DNA of 64,000 nucleotides from positions 1,069,241-1,133,240 of the forward strand of contig NZ_LMGL01000001.1 in the NCBI RefSeq assembly GCF_001427145.1. The letters run 5' to 3'. Of the stretch, positions 1 to 9,204 are shown piece after piece. The notes beneath the pieces were generated by a model. The model saw only the letters and a list, made by a program, of their open reading frames with translations, ran no database searches and was not told the origin of the DNA. The position numbers and the translations under genes were made by a program. This DNA comes from Microbacterium sp. Root166. GTDB taxonomy: Bacteria; Actinomycetota; Actinomycetes; Actinomycetales; Microbacteriaceae. Each line of letters starts with the position of its first letter. Position 1 is the stretch's first letter.

Positions 1-575
1 GGCACGTTGGCGAAGGCGGCGAACGCGATGACGACGATGACGACGGCCATCACGGCGGTGTGCACCAGCACGCTCACGCCCCACGCGGCGGCGACGGCGC
101 CGATGCCCGCGCCGATCACGGTGCCGAAGCTGAAGAAGGCGTGGAACAGCGGCAGGATCGTCTTGCCGGACTGCTTCTCGATCGCCGCACCCTCGACGTT
201 CATCATGACGTCGACGGCACCGTTGCCCAGTCCGAACATCGCCAAACCGGCCACCACGACGACGAAGCTGCCGGCGAGATCGGTGCCCACGCCGATGAGC
301 AGGACGCCGACCGCGAAGACGATCATCGCGCCGAGCATGCCCTTGCGGGCGCCGAAGCGGGCGATCACGGGCGTCGAGATCGAGAGTCCGATGATCGACG
401 CGATGCCGGCACCGAGCAGCATGAGCCCGATCTGGATGTTGTCGATGTCGAGGGTCTCTTTGATGGCCGGAACTCGCGAGGCCCACGTCGCGATCGACAG
501 GCCGCTGGCCAGGAAGATGGCGAACACCGCAGTGCGCCAACGCACGAGCTGCGAGCGGGTCAGAACGAGTTCCAT
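1..575 (-). CDS. MFS transporter, YbjJ-like (3' part cut off by window edge)
   Basis: The 191 visible residues are the N-terminal half of a major facilitator superfamily permease in the cytoplasmic membrane. About six hydrophobic segments can be seen, beginning near residue 12. The stretch WASRVPAIKETL after helix 1, a GARKG loop between helices 2 and 3, and the motif DVMMNVEGAAIE followed by LPLFHAFFSFG resemble the E. coli YbjJ group. The substrate cannot be told. The ATG at 575 is chosen because a TACCCT box lies 6 nt upstream, implying a leaderless message. It is divergent from the LacI-type gene at 657, and a palindrome between them suggests that this regulator controls the permease. Confidence 0.8.
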   Translation of the reverse strand, partial: MELVLTRSQLVRWRTAVFAIFLASGLSIATWASRVPAIKETLDIDNIQIGLMLLGAGIASIIGLSISTPVIARFGARKGMLGAMIVFAVGVLLIGVGTDLAGSFVVVVAGLAMFGLGNGAVDVMMNVEGAAIEKQSGKTILPLFHAFFSFGTVIGAGIGAVAAAWGVSVLVHTAVMAVVIVVIAFAAFANV

Positions 576-581
576 GCCGCA

Positions 582-587
582 AGGGTA
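582..587 (-). promoter_or_regulatory. -10 box TACCCT of the MFS gene
   Basis: TACCCT sits 6 nt before the ATG at 575. A TCGACA hexamer (606-611 on this strand) lies 18 bp further upstream and overlaps the palindrome at 607-622. The spacing would place the transcription start at or next to the start codon. Inferred from sequence only. Confidence 0.45.
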
Positions 588-606
588 ACCAACGGATTCC
601 CCACGT

Positions 607-622
607 GTCGAATCGATTCGAC
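607..622. promoter_or_regulatory. Perfect 16-bp palindromic operator (LacI type)
   Basis: GTCGAATCGATTCGAC is a perfect palindrome with a central CG, the usual form of LacI-family operators. It lies between the divergent MFS and LacI genes. Both putative -35 hexamers (TCGACA leftwards, TCGACG rightwards) fall on its two edges, so one bound repressor could shut both promoters. The regulator is presumably the adjacent LacI protein. Confidence 0.65.
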
Positions 623-641
623 GCCCGCCACGCCATGGCGT

Positions 642-647
642 TACGAT
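642..647 (+). promoter_or_regulatory. -10 box TACGAT of the lacI-type gene
   Basis: TACGAT lies 9 nt before the ATG at 657. TCGACG at 618-623, inside the palindrome edge, is a candidate -35 with an 18-bp spacer. The message would have a very short leader or none. Confidence 0.4.
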
Positions 648-656
648 CAGAGGGAC

Positions 657-1703
657 ATGAGCACGCGACGAGCCACCATCTCCGACGTCGCCCGCGAGGC
701 GGGCGTGTCGGCGTCGACGGCGTCGGTCGTCTTCAGCGGGAAGACCCCGGTCTCGGATGCCACCCGCCGCCGCGTGCTCGACGCCGCCTCGGCCCTCGGC
801 TACACCGGACCCGACCCACGCGCCGCGTCGCTCCGTCGCGGTCGCTCGGGCATCGTCGGCGTCGTGTTCGAGGAGCACCTCGGCACGGCCTTCCTCGACC
901 CCATCAAGACGCTCATGATGGACGGCCTCGCCGACGGCGTCGCGCCGCTCGGCGCGGGCCTGCTCCTGCTGCGCGATCAGGATCCGAGCGGGACCGGCGC
1001 ATCGCTCATGACGGCGCCGCTCGACGCCGCTGTGCTCGTGGGCTGCAGCGGACACCTTCGCGAGTCGCTGGCCGCAGTCACGGCGCGCGGCATTCCGGTC
1101 GTCGTCATCGAGGGCGACGCCGGCGACGACATCCCGCGCATCGGCCTGGACAACCGCGAGGCGCAGCGGCAGGCCGCGAGCCACCTGCGCACGCTCGGGC
1201 ACCGCAAGGTCGCCGTCGTCACGCTGCCGGCACGCGCCGGCTGGGAGGCGGGCTGGCTGCTCGACGGCACGCCCATCGTCATCGACGTCACGCGCGAGCG
1301 CCTCGCCGGTGCACTGGAGATCTTCCCGGATGCCCCGGCCTACGCCGCAGCGGGCAGCTTCATCGCCGAGGGGCTCGCCGCCGGTCGCGTGCTGTTCGCC
1401 GACCCGGCCGAGCGGCCGACCGCCGTGCTCGCGCAGAGCGACCTGCTCGCCGCCGGTGTCATCCGGGCCGCGGAGGAGGCCGGGCTCCGCGTGCCCGAGG
1501 ACGTCAGCGTCACCGGATTCGACGGCATCGTCGTCGACGGCCTCGCGCCCTATGAGCTCACGACGCTGGTGCAGCCCGTCAACGAGAAGGGCCGCGCAGC
1601 CGGCATGGCGGTGGCGGCCATGCTCGACGGCGCCGAGGCGGCCTCGATCACCTTCACGTGCGACTTCCGCGAGGGCAACACGTCGGGGCCCGCGCCGCTC
1701 TGA
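657..1703 (+). CDS. LacI family transcriptional regulator
   Basis: This 348-residue protein begins with a typical LacI helix-turn-helix (ATISDVAREAGVSASTAS, residues about 6-23), followed by the hinge region and a periplasmic-binding-protein-like effector domain. The C-terminal motif VSVTGFDGI and the position of the effector domain are normal for the family, as is the length. The ATG at 657 puts the HTH at the extreme N terminus; the open frame runs far upstream but has no family homology there. It probably represses itself and the divergent MFS permease through the palindrome at 607-622. The inducer is not evident. Confidence 0.9.
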   Translation: MSTRRATISDVAREAGVSASTASVVFSGKTPVSDATRRRVLDAASALGYTGPDPRAASLRRGRSGIVGVVFEEHLGTAFLDPIKTLMMDGLADGVAPLGAGLLLLRDQDPSGTGASLMTAPLDAAVLVGCSGHLRESLAAVTARGIPVVVIEGDAGDDIPRIGLDNREAQRQAASHLRTLGHRKVAVVTLPARAGWEAGWLLDGTPIVIDVTRERLAGALEIFPDAPAYAAAGSFIAEGLAAGRVLFADPAERPTAVLAQSDLLAAGVIRAAEEAGLRVPEDVSVTGFDGIVVDGLAPYELTTLVQPVNEKGRAAGMAVAAMLDGAEAASITFTCDFREGNTSGPAPL

Positions 1704-1733
1704 CCGCGCCGGCCTGACCGCGGCCGGCCAAGC

Positions 1734-1785
1734 GCCGAACCAGGGGTTCCGCGCCGAGACCGGTGACGTCGCCCTCGGGTTCGGC
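1734..1785 (+). terminator. Possible terminator after the lacI-type gene
   Basis: Arms GCCGAACC (1734-1741) and GGTTCGGC (1778-1785) are perfectly complementary, with a second small hairpin (TCGGG/CCCGA) overlapping the right arm. It lies 30 nt past the stop, between two convergent genes. No clear T-run follows, so confidence is moderate. Confidence 0.4.
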
Positions 1786-1829
1786 CCGAAGCCCTGAGTT
1801 CGGCGAGCAGTCCGCGAGCGGAGCGGGCG

Positions 1830-3368
1830 TCAGGAGCGCTGCGGACCGAGGGGCAGGGCGCGCTCCCCGAAATCGGCGATGGTGTACCGCCCGCACGGGA
1901 CGAGCTCGGCATCGTCCATCGACGTGCCTGGCGGCAGCTCGAAGGCCGGCGACTGGGCGTCGAGCACCAGGAACGTCACCTCGCCCACCGCGAAGTCGTC
2001 GCGGTCGACGAGCCACGCGTACCCGCGCAGCTCGTGGTCGACCTGCACCAGCGACCGCGGATCGGCGACGTGCGCCTTCGGCAGGCGCACGGTCCAGAAC
2101 TGGCCGGCGCCGGTGCGGCCCGAGGCATCCGTCCACGCCACGACGCAGTCCAGGTCGGCGTCGGGCGCGGTCGCGGACGCCGCGATCCGAGGGATGCCGA
2201 TCGCTCCGGCGAGCACGAGGGCGACAGCAGCCGCGCCGGCCAGCACCGCTCCGAGCGTTCGCGGAAGCGCCACGCGTGGGGTGAGCCGAGGGAGCACCAC
2301 GAGCCCGACGACCGGAGCGAAGGCGATCGGCTGCAGGTACCGCGCGGCGTGCGTGCCGAGGCCGATCGCCCCGACGACCACGAGCACCGGCGCGATCCAG
2401 CCGAACGCCGCGACGACGAAGGCACCGGTCTCGCGCCGGCGGGCGAGCACGACCGCAGCGACGCCGCACCAGAGCCACAGCGCGACGCCCGCGATGACGG
2501 CCACGGCGCCGCCGGGCGAGTTCCACCGTTCGGCGGCGAGCTGGGCGTAGTAGCCGAGGGACTCCAGGGCGCGCGACGGGTCGGCGTAGCCGGCGCCGGT
2601 GTTCGCGATGAGGCCGGCGAGCGGCATCCGCAGCACGAACCCGGCCGCGCAGCCCACCGCCACCGCCACGACGAGCCGGGGTGCTCCGGAGCCGCGTCCG
2701 CGCAGTGCGACGACCGCGAGCACGGCGATCAGCGGGATGCCCGCCCACGCCGCGAACAAGGGGTTCGTGAGGACGGATGCCGCGGCCACCGCCGCGATCG
2801 TCCACGGAGCCCACCCGCGGCGCGGCGCCTCGAGCCCGCGCCCCGCGATCCCGACGGCGAGGACCGCCGCGATCACGGTGGCGCTGTAGTAGGTGGTCGT
2901 GAGCAGAAGCGATGCCGGTTCGAGGGCGTCGCGGCTCACCGAGCCCTCGGTGACGGCGAACAGGCAGAAGGCGCCGAATCCCAGCAGTGCGCCGGCCACC
3001 GGTGCGGGGGAGCGGCCGCGGGCGCCGGCGGCGACGCGGAACGCGCCGTACAGCGCGATGAGGTTCAGGACGGCGGCGAGGGCCAGCGTCCCGGCGACGC
3101 CCAGTCCCACGGCGGTGAGCAGGGCCACTGTCGCGGTCTCCGGCAGGAAGAGCACGGATGACATCGCCCAGTCCTGCCGCTGGCCGACGGCGAGCGAGCG
3201 GACCACGAGCGTCGTGACGAGGGAGTCGGCGTCGCGGAAGAGCAGCTCGGCGCGCGGGCTCGCGGCGACCAGCGCGACCGTCGTGATCGCGAGGGCGGCA
3301 GCGGTCGCGGCGCCGGTCGCTTCGGGCACCCAGCGCCGGGCGCGCGGCTGCTCGGGGTCGGCGTTCAC
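1830..3368 (-). CDS. Polytopic membrane protein of unknown function
   Basis: A 512-residue protein with roughly ten hydrophobic segments between about residues 15 and 390, and a soluble, probably extracytoplasmic C-terminal domain of about 100 residues (including WTVRLPKAH and YAWLVDRDDF). The overall form, with many helices followed by a small C-terminal domain, resembles glycosyltransferase-like membrane proteins. I see no catalytic motif that would support that name. The GTG at 3368 is chosen because the preceding in-frame 66 residues are Arg/Pro-rich and unlike a membrane N terminus. It is divergent from the mrp operon. No function is assigned. Confidence 0.7.
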   Translation of the reverse strand: MNADPEQPRARRWVPEATGAATAAALAITTVALVAASPRAELLFRDADSLVTTLVVRSLAVGQRQDWAMSSVLFLPETATVALLTAVGLGVAGTLALAAVLNLIALYGAFRVAAGARGRSPAPVAGALLGFGAFCLFAVTEGSVSRDALEPASLLLTTTYYSATVIAAVLAVGIAGRGLEAPRRGWAPWTIAAVAAASVLTNPLFAAWAGIPLIAVLAVVALRGRGSGAPRLVVAVAVGCAAGFVLRMPLAGLIANTGAGYADPSRALESLGYYAQLAAERWNSPGGAVAVIAGVALWLWCGVAAVVLARRRETGAFVVAAFGWIAPVLVVVGAIGLGTHAARYLQPIAFAPVVGLVVLPRLTPRVALPRTLGAVLAGAAAVALVLAGAIGIPRIAASATAPDADLDCVVAWTDASGRTGAGQFWTVRLPKAHVADPRSLVQVDHELRGYAWLVDRDDFAVGEVTFLVLDAQSPAFELPPGTSMDDAELVPCGRYTIADFGERALPLGPQRS

Positions 3369-3534
3369 GCGTCCACTCTGGCATGTGGGGTCGGCCGCGG
3401 ACCGGGAGGGGGCGGCTGCGGTCATCGGCCACGGCCGCCGTCCGCGGGAATCGTCCCGGTAGACTGGACCGGACACCCTGATCGCCCGAGCCGCGCGCGT
3501 GAGCCCCCGGCCGACGACCACGAGGAGGCCGCGT

Positions 3535-6462
3535 ATGCTCCTCGTTCTCGGCGCGTTCGCGATCACCCCGATCCTGCTTCCCTGGCTGGTCGCACGCGTC
3601 GGAGCCCGGGCGTTCTACGTCGCCGCGCTGCTCCCGATCGCGGGCTTCGTCCAGGCGGTCCTCTTCACCCCGGCGGTCCTCGCGGGCGACTACCCGTTCG
3701 AGTCCTACGACTGGATCCCGCCGCTGGGCATCGAGCTGTCGATGCGCATGACGACGCTGTCCTGGCTGATGACGCTCATCGTCACGGGCGTCGGTGCGCT
3801 CGTGATGATCTACTGCCGCTGGTACTTCGGCGGCAAGAGCGAGAACCTCGGCCAGTTCTCCGCCGTGCTCCTCGCCTTCGCCGGCGCCATGTACGGGCTC
3901 GTGCTCACCGACGACCTCGTCGTGCTCGTGATGTTCTGGGAGATCACGAGCGTCCTGTCGTACCTGCTCATCGGCTACTACAACCGCCGCGCCGCCAGCC
4001 GCCGTGCGGCGCTGCAGGCGCTGCTGGTCACCACGCTCGGCGGCCTCGTGATGCTCATCGGCGTCGTGCTGATGGTGGTCGATGCCGGAACCTCGAGCAT
4101 CTCGACGATCCTCGCTGACGCCCCGACCGGGCCGGCGATCGACGCCGCCCTCGTGCTGCTGCTCGTGGGCGCCCTCAGCAAGTCCGCGATCTTCCCCTTC
4201 CACTTCTGGCTGCCCGGCGCCATGGCCGCACCGACGCCGGTGAGCGCGTACCTGCACGCCGCCGCGATGGTGAAGGCGGGCATCTACCTGATCGCGCTCC
4301 TGGCCCCGGTGTTCGCCGGCGCGGCAACCTGGCGGCCGATCGTGATCTCGCTCGGCGTCTTCACGATGCTGCTCGGCGGGTTCCAGGCGCTGCGCGAGAC
4401 CGACCTCAAGCGCATCCTCGCCTTCGGGACGGTGAGCCAGCTCGGCCTCCTCGCCGTCGTGCTGGGTTACGGCACGCGCGACGCGGCACTCGCCGGGCTC
4501 GCCCTGCTGCTCAGCCACGCGCTGTTCAAGTCGGCCCTGTTCCTCGTGGTCGGCGTGATCGACCGCCAGCTCTCGACGCGCGACATCGCCGAGCTCAGCG
4601 GCGTCGGCCGCCAGGCGCCCGTCATGGCGACGTTCTCGATCATCGCCGTCGCCTCGATGGTCGGCGTGATCCCCACCGTGGGCTTCGTGGCCAAGGAGGG
4701 CGCCCTCACCGCGCTGCTTCACGAGGCGGTCGCCGGGGCGCCGTGGGGGATCGTGGCTTTCGCCGGGGTCGTCGCCGGTTCCGTGCTGACGGCGGCCTAC
4801 GGCATCCGCTTCCTCTGGGGCGCGTTCTGGACGAAGCGGGATGCCTCGCGCCAGGCCGTGCCCGCGACGGAGTGGCCCGACCCGCCCATCGGCTTCCTCG
4901 GGGCGCCCGTCGTGCTGTCGGGTCTCACGCTGGTCGCCGGATTCGCGGCGCCGCTGCTCGACATCGCGTTCACCGGCTACGCCGATCAGGCCCCGGCCGG
5001 AGTCGGTGCCGGCGAGCACCCCGCGCACCTCGCGCTCTGGCACGGCCTCGAGCCGGCGCTGTGGATCTCGCTCACCACGATCGCGGTCGGCGCCTTCTGC
5101 TTCTGGATCACCGCCCGTGCCGGCTGGTCGCGGCGCGTGCTGCCGTTCACGGCATCCGACGCGTACAACGCCGTCCTCCGCGGCATCGCCCGGCTGTCGG
5201 TCCTCACCACGAGCTTCACCCAGCGCGGCTCGCTGCCGGTCTACGTCGGCACCATCTTCGTCGTCTTCGTCGCCGCCGAGGGCACCGCACTGCTCGCCGC
5301 CCCGAACTGGCAGGCGCAGCTCGACGCCTTCCACACTCCCGTGCAGCTCGTCGTCGCGCCGGTCATGATCATCGCGGGGGTCGTCGCAGTGCGGGCGCAG
5401 AAGCGCTACACCGGCGTCGTCCTCGTCTCGGCGACGGGCCTCGGCATGGTGGTCCTCTTCGCCACGAGCGGCGCGCCCGACCTCGCGCTCACGCAGATCC
5501 TCGTCGAGACCGTGACGCTCGTGGCCTTCGCCCTCGTGCTGCGTCGCATCCCCTCCCGCATGGGCGAGCACAACGCCTCGGTCTGGCCCGTGGCCCGCGC
5601 CGTGCTCGCCGCGGCCGTCGGCGCGACCATGGCGGCCGTGGCGCTCGTCGCGACCGCCGCCCGGACCGAGACGCCGATCTCCGAGCGGTTCCCCGAGCTC
5701 GCGTACGAGGTGGGGCACGGCAAGAACGTCGTCAACGTGGCGCTGGTGGACCTGCGCGGGTGGGACACGATGGGCGAGCTGTCGGTGCTCATCCTCGCCG
5801 CGACCGGCGTGGCCTCCCTCGTCTTCGTGACGCACCGCGCCGACACCCTCTCGCGTTTCATCGCGCCGCTGCCCGCGGCGGCCGCGCGCACGCGCCGGCC
5901 GCTGGTCGAGACGGCTGACGGCGTCAAGCCGGGCGGCGAAGGCCGCGGCCGCATGGCGTGGCTCGTCGGCGGCCAGCGGGTCCGGCCCGAGAACCGCTCG
6001 ATCATGCTCGAGGTCATCGTGCGGATCCTCTTCCACACGATCATCATCGTGTCGCTGTACCTGCTGTTCGCGGGCCACAACCTGCCCGGTGGCGGTTTCG
6101 CCGGGGGGCTGGTCGCGGGTATGGCGCTCGTCATGCGGTACGTCGCGGGAGGCCGGTACGAACTCGGCGCCGCGGCCCCGACCGACGCTGGACGACTGCT
6201 CGGCGTCGGCATGACGATCGCCGTCGCGTGCGCGATCGTGCCCCTGCTGTTCGGAGCCGCACCGCTCACCAGCACCTACTTCGAGGCGGACCTGCCGGTG
6301 CTCGGCGAGGTGGAGTTCGTCACGTCGACGCTCTTCGACGTCGGCGTCTACCTCGTCGTCATCGGGCTGGTCCTGGACGTGCTGCGCAGCCTCGGGGCCG
6401 AGGTCGACCGCCAGGCGCAGGAGACCCGCGACGGCGCGCGCACCGAGGCGGGTCTCTCGTGA
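3535..6462 (+). CDS. mrpA: Na+/H+ antiporter subunit A, fused to MrpB domain
   Basis: The largest subunit (975 residues) of the Mrp multi-subunit cation/proton antiporter of the cytoplasmic membrane. The N-terminal two thirds is a NuoL-like proton-pumping domain, with SKSAIFPFHFWLPGAM around residues 219-234 and the LKRILAFGTVSQLG motif. A MnhB-type domain starts near residue 820 (NRSIMLEVIVRILFHTI, then LPGGGFAGGL), so mrpB is fused here rather than separate. The ATG at 3535 has an ideal Shine-Dalgarno AGGAGG at 3523-3528. A TAGACT box at 3460-3465 may be the operon promoter. The stop overlaps the GTG of mrpC. In other bacteria Mrp exports Na+ and supports alkaline pH tolerance. Confidence 0.93.
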   Translation: MLLVLGAFAITPILLPWLVARVGARAFYVAALLPIAGFVQAVLFTPAVLAGDYPFESYDWIPPLGIELSMRMTTLSWLMTLIVTGVGALVMIYCRWYFGGKSENLGQFSAVLLAFAGAMYGLVLTDDLVVLVMFWEITSVLSYLLIGYYNRRAASRRAALQALLVTTLGGLVMLIGVVLMVVDAGTSSISTILADAPTGPAIDAALVLLLVGALSKSAIFPFHFWLPGAMAAPTPVSAYLHAAAMVKAGIYLIALLAPVFAGAATWRPIVISLGVFTMLLGGFQALRETDLKRILAFGTVSQLGLLAVVLGYGTRDAALAGLALLLSHALFKSALFLVVGVIDRQLSTRDIAELSGVGRQAPVMATFSIIAVASMVGVIPTVGFVAKEGALTALLHEAVAGAPWGIVAFAGVVAGSVLTAAYGIRFLWGAFWTKRDASRQAVPATEWPDPPIGFLGAPVVLSGLTLVAGFAAPLLDIAFTGYADQAPAGVGAGEHPAHLALWHGLEPALWISLTTIAVGAFCFWITARAGWSRRVLPFTASDAYNAVLRGIARLSVLTTSFTQRGSLPVYVGTIFVVFVAAEGTALLAAPNWQAQLDAFHTPVQLVVAPVMIIAGVVAVRAQKRYTGVVLVSATGLGMVVLFATSGAPDLALTQILVETVTLVAFALVLRRIPSRMGEHNASVWPVARAVLAAAVGATMAAVALVATAARTETPISERFPELAYEVGHGKNVVNVALVDLRGWDTMGELSVLILAATGVASLVFVTHRADTLSRFIAPLPAAAARTRRPLVETADGVKPGGEGRGRMAWLVGGQRVRPENRSIMLEVIVRILFHTIIIVSLYLLFAGHNLPGGGFAGGLVAGMALVMRYVAGGRYELGAAAPTDAGRLLGVGMTIAVACAIVPLLFGAAPLTSTYFEADLPVLGEVEFVTSTLFDVGVYLVVIGLVLDVLRSLGAEVDRQAQETRDGARTEAGLS

Positions 6463-7016
6463 ACGTCTCGGGCGTCCTGATCGTCGTGATGGCCGTGCTC
6501 TTCGCGTGCGGCGTGTACGCGATGCTCGAGCGCAGCCTCACCCGCGTGCTCATCGGCTTCCTGCTGCTCGGCAACGCCGCCAACCTGCTGCTGCTCATCG
6601 TGATGGGCGAGCCCGGGGTCGCGCCGTTCTTCGGGTCAGCGGCATCCTCAGACGAGATGTCCGATCCGCTGCCGCAGGCGCTGACGCTCACGGCCATCGT
6701 GATCACGTTCGCCGTCTCCGCCTTCCTGCTCGCCCTGATCTACCGGTCGTGGCAGCTGGGCCAGGCCGACACCGTCGAGGACGACGAGGCCGACCGCGCC
6801 GTGCGCGAGGGCACAGCCGACGTCGACGAGACCATGGACGTGGAGTACGAGATCGAAGACGAGGACGACGACGCGACCACCGACTTCGTCGGTCTCGACA
6901 CCTCACCGATCACGGTGCTGGGGAGCCGCGACTTCGCCGGGCTGCGCGACGATGCCCCGGTCGACAGCCCCTCCGATCGCGCCGCCGGGCGCCGCGACGG
7001 CGGTGAGGACGAATGA
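6459..7016 (+). CDS. mrpC: Na+/H+ antiporter subunit C with acidic C-terminal tail
   Basis: 185 residues. The first ~105 form the three-helix MnhC/NuoK-like core (RVLIGFLLLGNAANLLLL; DPLPQALTLTAIVITFAVSAFLLAL). Family members are usually about 110-125 residues; the remaining ~80 here are a strongly acidic cytoplasmic tail (DVEYEIEDEDDD and similar), ending in a more ordinary segment. The GTG start overlaps the mrpA stop by 4 nt (GTGA), so translation is probably coupled. The role of the tail is unknown; it could bind cations or other Mrp subunits, which is speculation. Confidence 0.9.
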   Translation: MNVSGVLIVVMAVLFACGVYAMLERSLTRVLIGFLLLGNAANLLLLIVMGEPGVAPFFGSAASSDEMSDPLPQALTLTAIVITFAVSAFLLALIYRSWQLGQADTVEDDEADRAVREGTADVDETMDVEYEIEDEDDDATTDFVGLDTSPITVLGSRDFAGLRDDAPVDSPSDRAAGRRDGGEDE

Positions 7017-8611
7017 CCAACCTCGCCCCCGCCCTCGTGCCGCTGCTGGTCACCCTGCCCCTGCTCGGTGCCGCGATCGCGCTGATCGCCGGCCGGCACC
7101 GCCGGACTCAGGTCGTCGTCTCGGTCATCACGCTCACCATCGTCTGCGTCATCGCGGCGATCCTGCTCTACGTCGTCGACGCCGGCGATCAGGCCATCGC
7201 GGTGTCTGTCGGCGGCTGGGAGATCCCGTTCGGCATCGTGCTCTACGTCGACCGGCTCTCGGCGCTGCTGGTCGTCGTCTCGAGCATCGTGCTCCTCGCG
7301 GTGCTGCTGTTCTCGGTCGGACAGGGCGCCGCGGACGGCGACGACGAGACTCCCGTCTCGATCTTCCACCCGTCGTACCTGATCCTCGCGGCCGGCATCT
7401 TCAACGCCTTCATCGCCGGCGACCTGTTCAACCTCTACGTCGGCTTCGAGATCCTGCTCGTCGCGTCGTACGTGCTGATCACCCTCGGCTCGACGGAGTC
7501 GCGCATCCGCACCGGTGTCGTCTACATCGTCGTCTCGCTGGTGTCGTCGATCCTCTTCCTCGCGGCGATCGCGATGATCTACGGCGCCCTCGGCACGGTC
7601 AACATGGTGCAGATCTCGGAGCGTATGGGCGAGCTCCCGCAGGAGACGCAGCTGGTCCTGCACCTCATGCTGCTGCTGGCCTTCAGCATCAAGGCCGCCG
7701 TCTTCCCGCTGTCGTTCTGGCTTCCCGACTCGTACCCGACCGCGCCGGCGCCGGTGACCGCCGTCTTCGCGGGCCTGCTGACGAAGGTCGGCGTCTACGC
7801 GATCATCCGCACCGAGACCGAGCTCTTCCTCGACAACGACGTCAACTTCCTGCTCATGGTCGTGGCGCTCGCGACGATGATCGTCGGCGTGCTCGGCGCC
7901 GTCGCGCAGGCGGAGCTCAAGCGCATCCTGTCGTTCACGCTCGTCAGTCACATCGGCTACATGATCTTCGGGCTGGCCATAGCCACGCCCGCGGCCATCG
8001 GCGCGACGATCTACTACATGGTCCACCACATCGTGGTGCAGACGACGCTGTTCCTGGCCGTCGGCCTGGTCGAGCGCCGGGCCGGCAGCACATCGATCCT
8101 GCGGGTCAAGGGCCTCATGAAGGCCGCACCGGTGATCGCGGTGCTGTACTTCATACCGGCCGTGAACCTCGGCGGGCTCCCGCCGTTCTCCGGGTTCATC
8201 GGCAAGTTCGCGCTGTTCGACGCCGCGGCCGAGGTCGGTACCCCGATCATGATGGTGCTCATCGTGGGCGGCATCCTGACCAGCCTGCTCACCCTCTACG
8301 CGCTGATGCGCGCCTGGAACCTCGCGTTCTGGCGCGAGGAGGACGACTCGGCCGAGACCGAAGCCCGCATCTCGTACCTCGGCGCCTCACCGAGCGGCGT
8401 CGAGACCGAGCGCCGCGCCATCCCGAAGATCATGACGGCGTCCACGACCGGCATGGTCGCGATCACCGTCGCGCTCACGATCTTCGCCGGGCCGCTCTAC
8501 GACGTGTGCACGCGCATCGGCGCGGCCCTCCTCGAGCCCGTCACCCTCGTGCAGCTCCAGGAGCAGCACGAGGTGAGCACCGGCGACACCGGAGAGGAGG
8601 GGCAGCCATGA
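7013..8611 (+). CDS. mrpD: Na+/H+ antiporter subunit D
   Basis: A 532-residue NuoN/NuoL-like membrane protein, the second proton-translocating subunit of Mrp. Diagnostic stretches are the conserved KAAVFPLSFWLPDSYPTAPAPV region near residue 227, with the helix-breaking lysine, and QAELKRILSFTLVSHIGYM near residue 300. About 14 transmembrane helices are expected. The ATG overlaps the mrpC stop by 4 nt. The length is normal for the subunit. Confidence 0.94.
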   Translation: MTNLAPALVPLLVTLPLLGAAIALIAGRHRRTQVVVSVITLTIVCVIAAILLYVVDAGDQAIAVSVGGWEIPFGIVLYVDRLSALLVVVSSIVLLAVLLFSVGQGAADGDDETPVSIFHPSYLILAAGIFNAFIAGDLFNLYVGFEILLVASYVLITLGSTESRIRTGVVYIVVSLVSSILFLAAIAMIYGALGTVNMVQISERMGELPQETQLVLHLMLLLAFSIKAAVFPLSFWLPDSYPTAPAPVTAVFAGLLTKVGVYAIIRTETELFLDNDVNFLLMVVALATMIVGVLGAVAQAELKRILSFTLVSHIGYMIFGLAIATPAAIGATIYYMVHHIVVQTTLFLAVGLVERRAGSTSILRVKGLMKAAPVIAVLYFIPAVNLGGLPPFSGFIGKFALFDAAAEVGTPIMMVLIVGGILTSLLTLYALMRAWNLAFWREEDDSAETEARISYLGASPSGVETERRAIPKIMTASTTGMVAITVALTIFAGPLYDVCTRIGAALLEPVTLVQLQEQHEVSTGDTGEEGQP

Positions 8612-9204
8612 CCGAGGCGCATCCCGACCGGGGCGACAAGAAGCTGCTGCTGACCCAGCTGTGGAAGCAGCTGCCGTTCTTCGTGTGGCTCATCGCCCTC
8701 TGGATGATGCTGTGGGGCCAGTTCACGTGGGTCGCGTTCCTCACCGGCCTGGTCGCCGCGCTCATCGTGACGCGCGTGTTCCGGCTGCCGCCGGTGGAGC
8801 TGTCGGGCCGCGTGAACCTCTGGTACGGCGCGATCTTCGTGCTCGAGTTCCTCGCCGCCGTGGTGTGGGGCTCGCTCACCGTCGCCGCCCAGGTGCTGAA
8901 CTTCTCCCGGCAGCCGGGGACCGCCATCATCGCGGTGCAGCTCGTGACCGACGACGACCTGATCATGACGCACACGGCGGTCACGGCATCCCTCATCCCC
9001 GGCTCGCTCATCGTCGAGACCGATCGCGACCGCCGCATCCTCTACCTGCACGTGATCGGGGTGCGCTCGTCCCGCGACGTCGAGCGGCAGCGCGCGACCG
9101 TGCGGCGCTGGGAACGGCAGATCGTGATGGCGGTGGGCTCACGCGCGCAGCTGGCGCTGGTCCGAGCGGATGCCGCGACCGCCGCCCAGGGAGGTGCCCG
9201 GTGA
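8608..9204 (+). CDS. mrpE: Na+/H+ antiporter subunit E
   Basis: 198 residues. After a short charged N terminus come two hydrophobic helices, a third near residue 75, and a cytoplasmic domain with the MnhE signature (LLTQL...FVWLIALWMML; MTHTAVTASLIPGSLIVE). Unlike subunits A, C and D it has no complex I counterpart, and it is required for complex assembly. The ATG overlaps the mrpD stop; a GAGGAGGGG Shine-Dalgarno lies just upstream within mrpD. Confidence 0.93.
   Translation: MTEAHPDRGDKKLLLTQLWKQLPFFVWLIALWMMLWGQFTWVAFLTGLVAALIVTRVFRLPPVELSGRVNLWYGAIFVLEFLAAVVWGSLTVAAQVLNFSRQPGTAIIAVQLVTDDDLIMTHTAVTASLIPGSLIVETDRDRRILYLHVIGVRSSRDVERQRATVRRWERQIVMAVGSRAQLALVRADAATAAQGGAR

Noticed and set aside
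1654..6078. Very long open frames antisense to real genes (also around 11655-13817, 18715-23529 and 54139-56145)
   Set aside because: High G+C leaves few stop codons in the complementary frames. The translations are Arg/His/Asp/Gly-rich, without domains, and shadow well-recognised genes.
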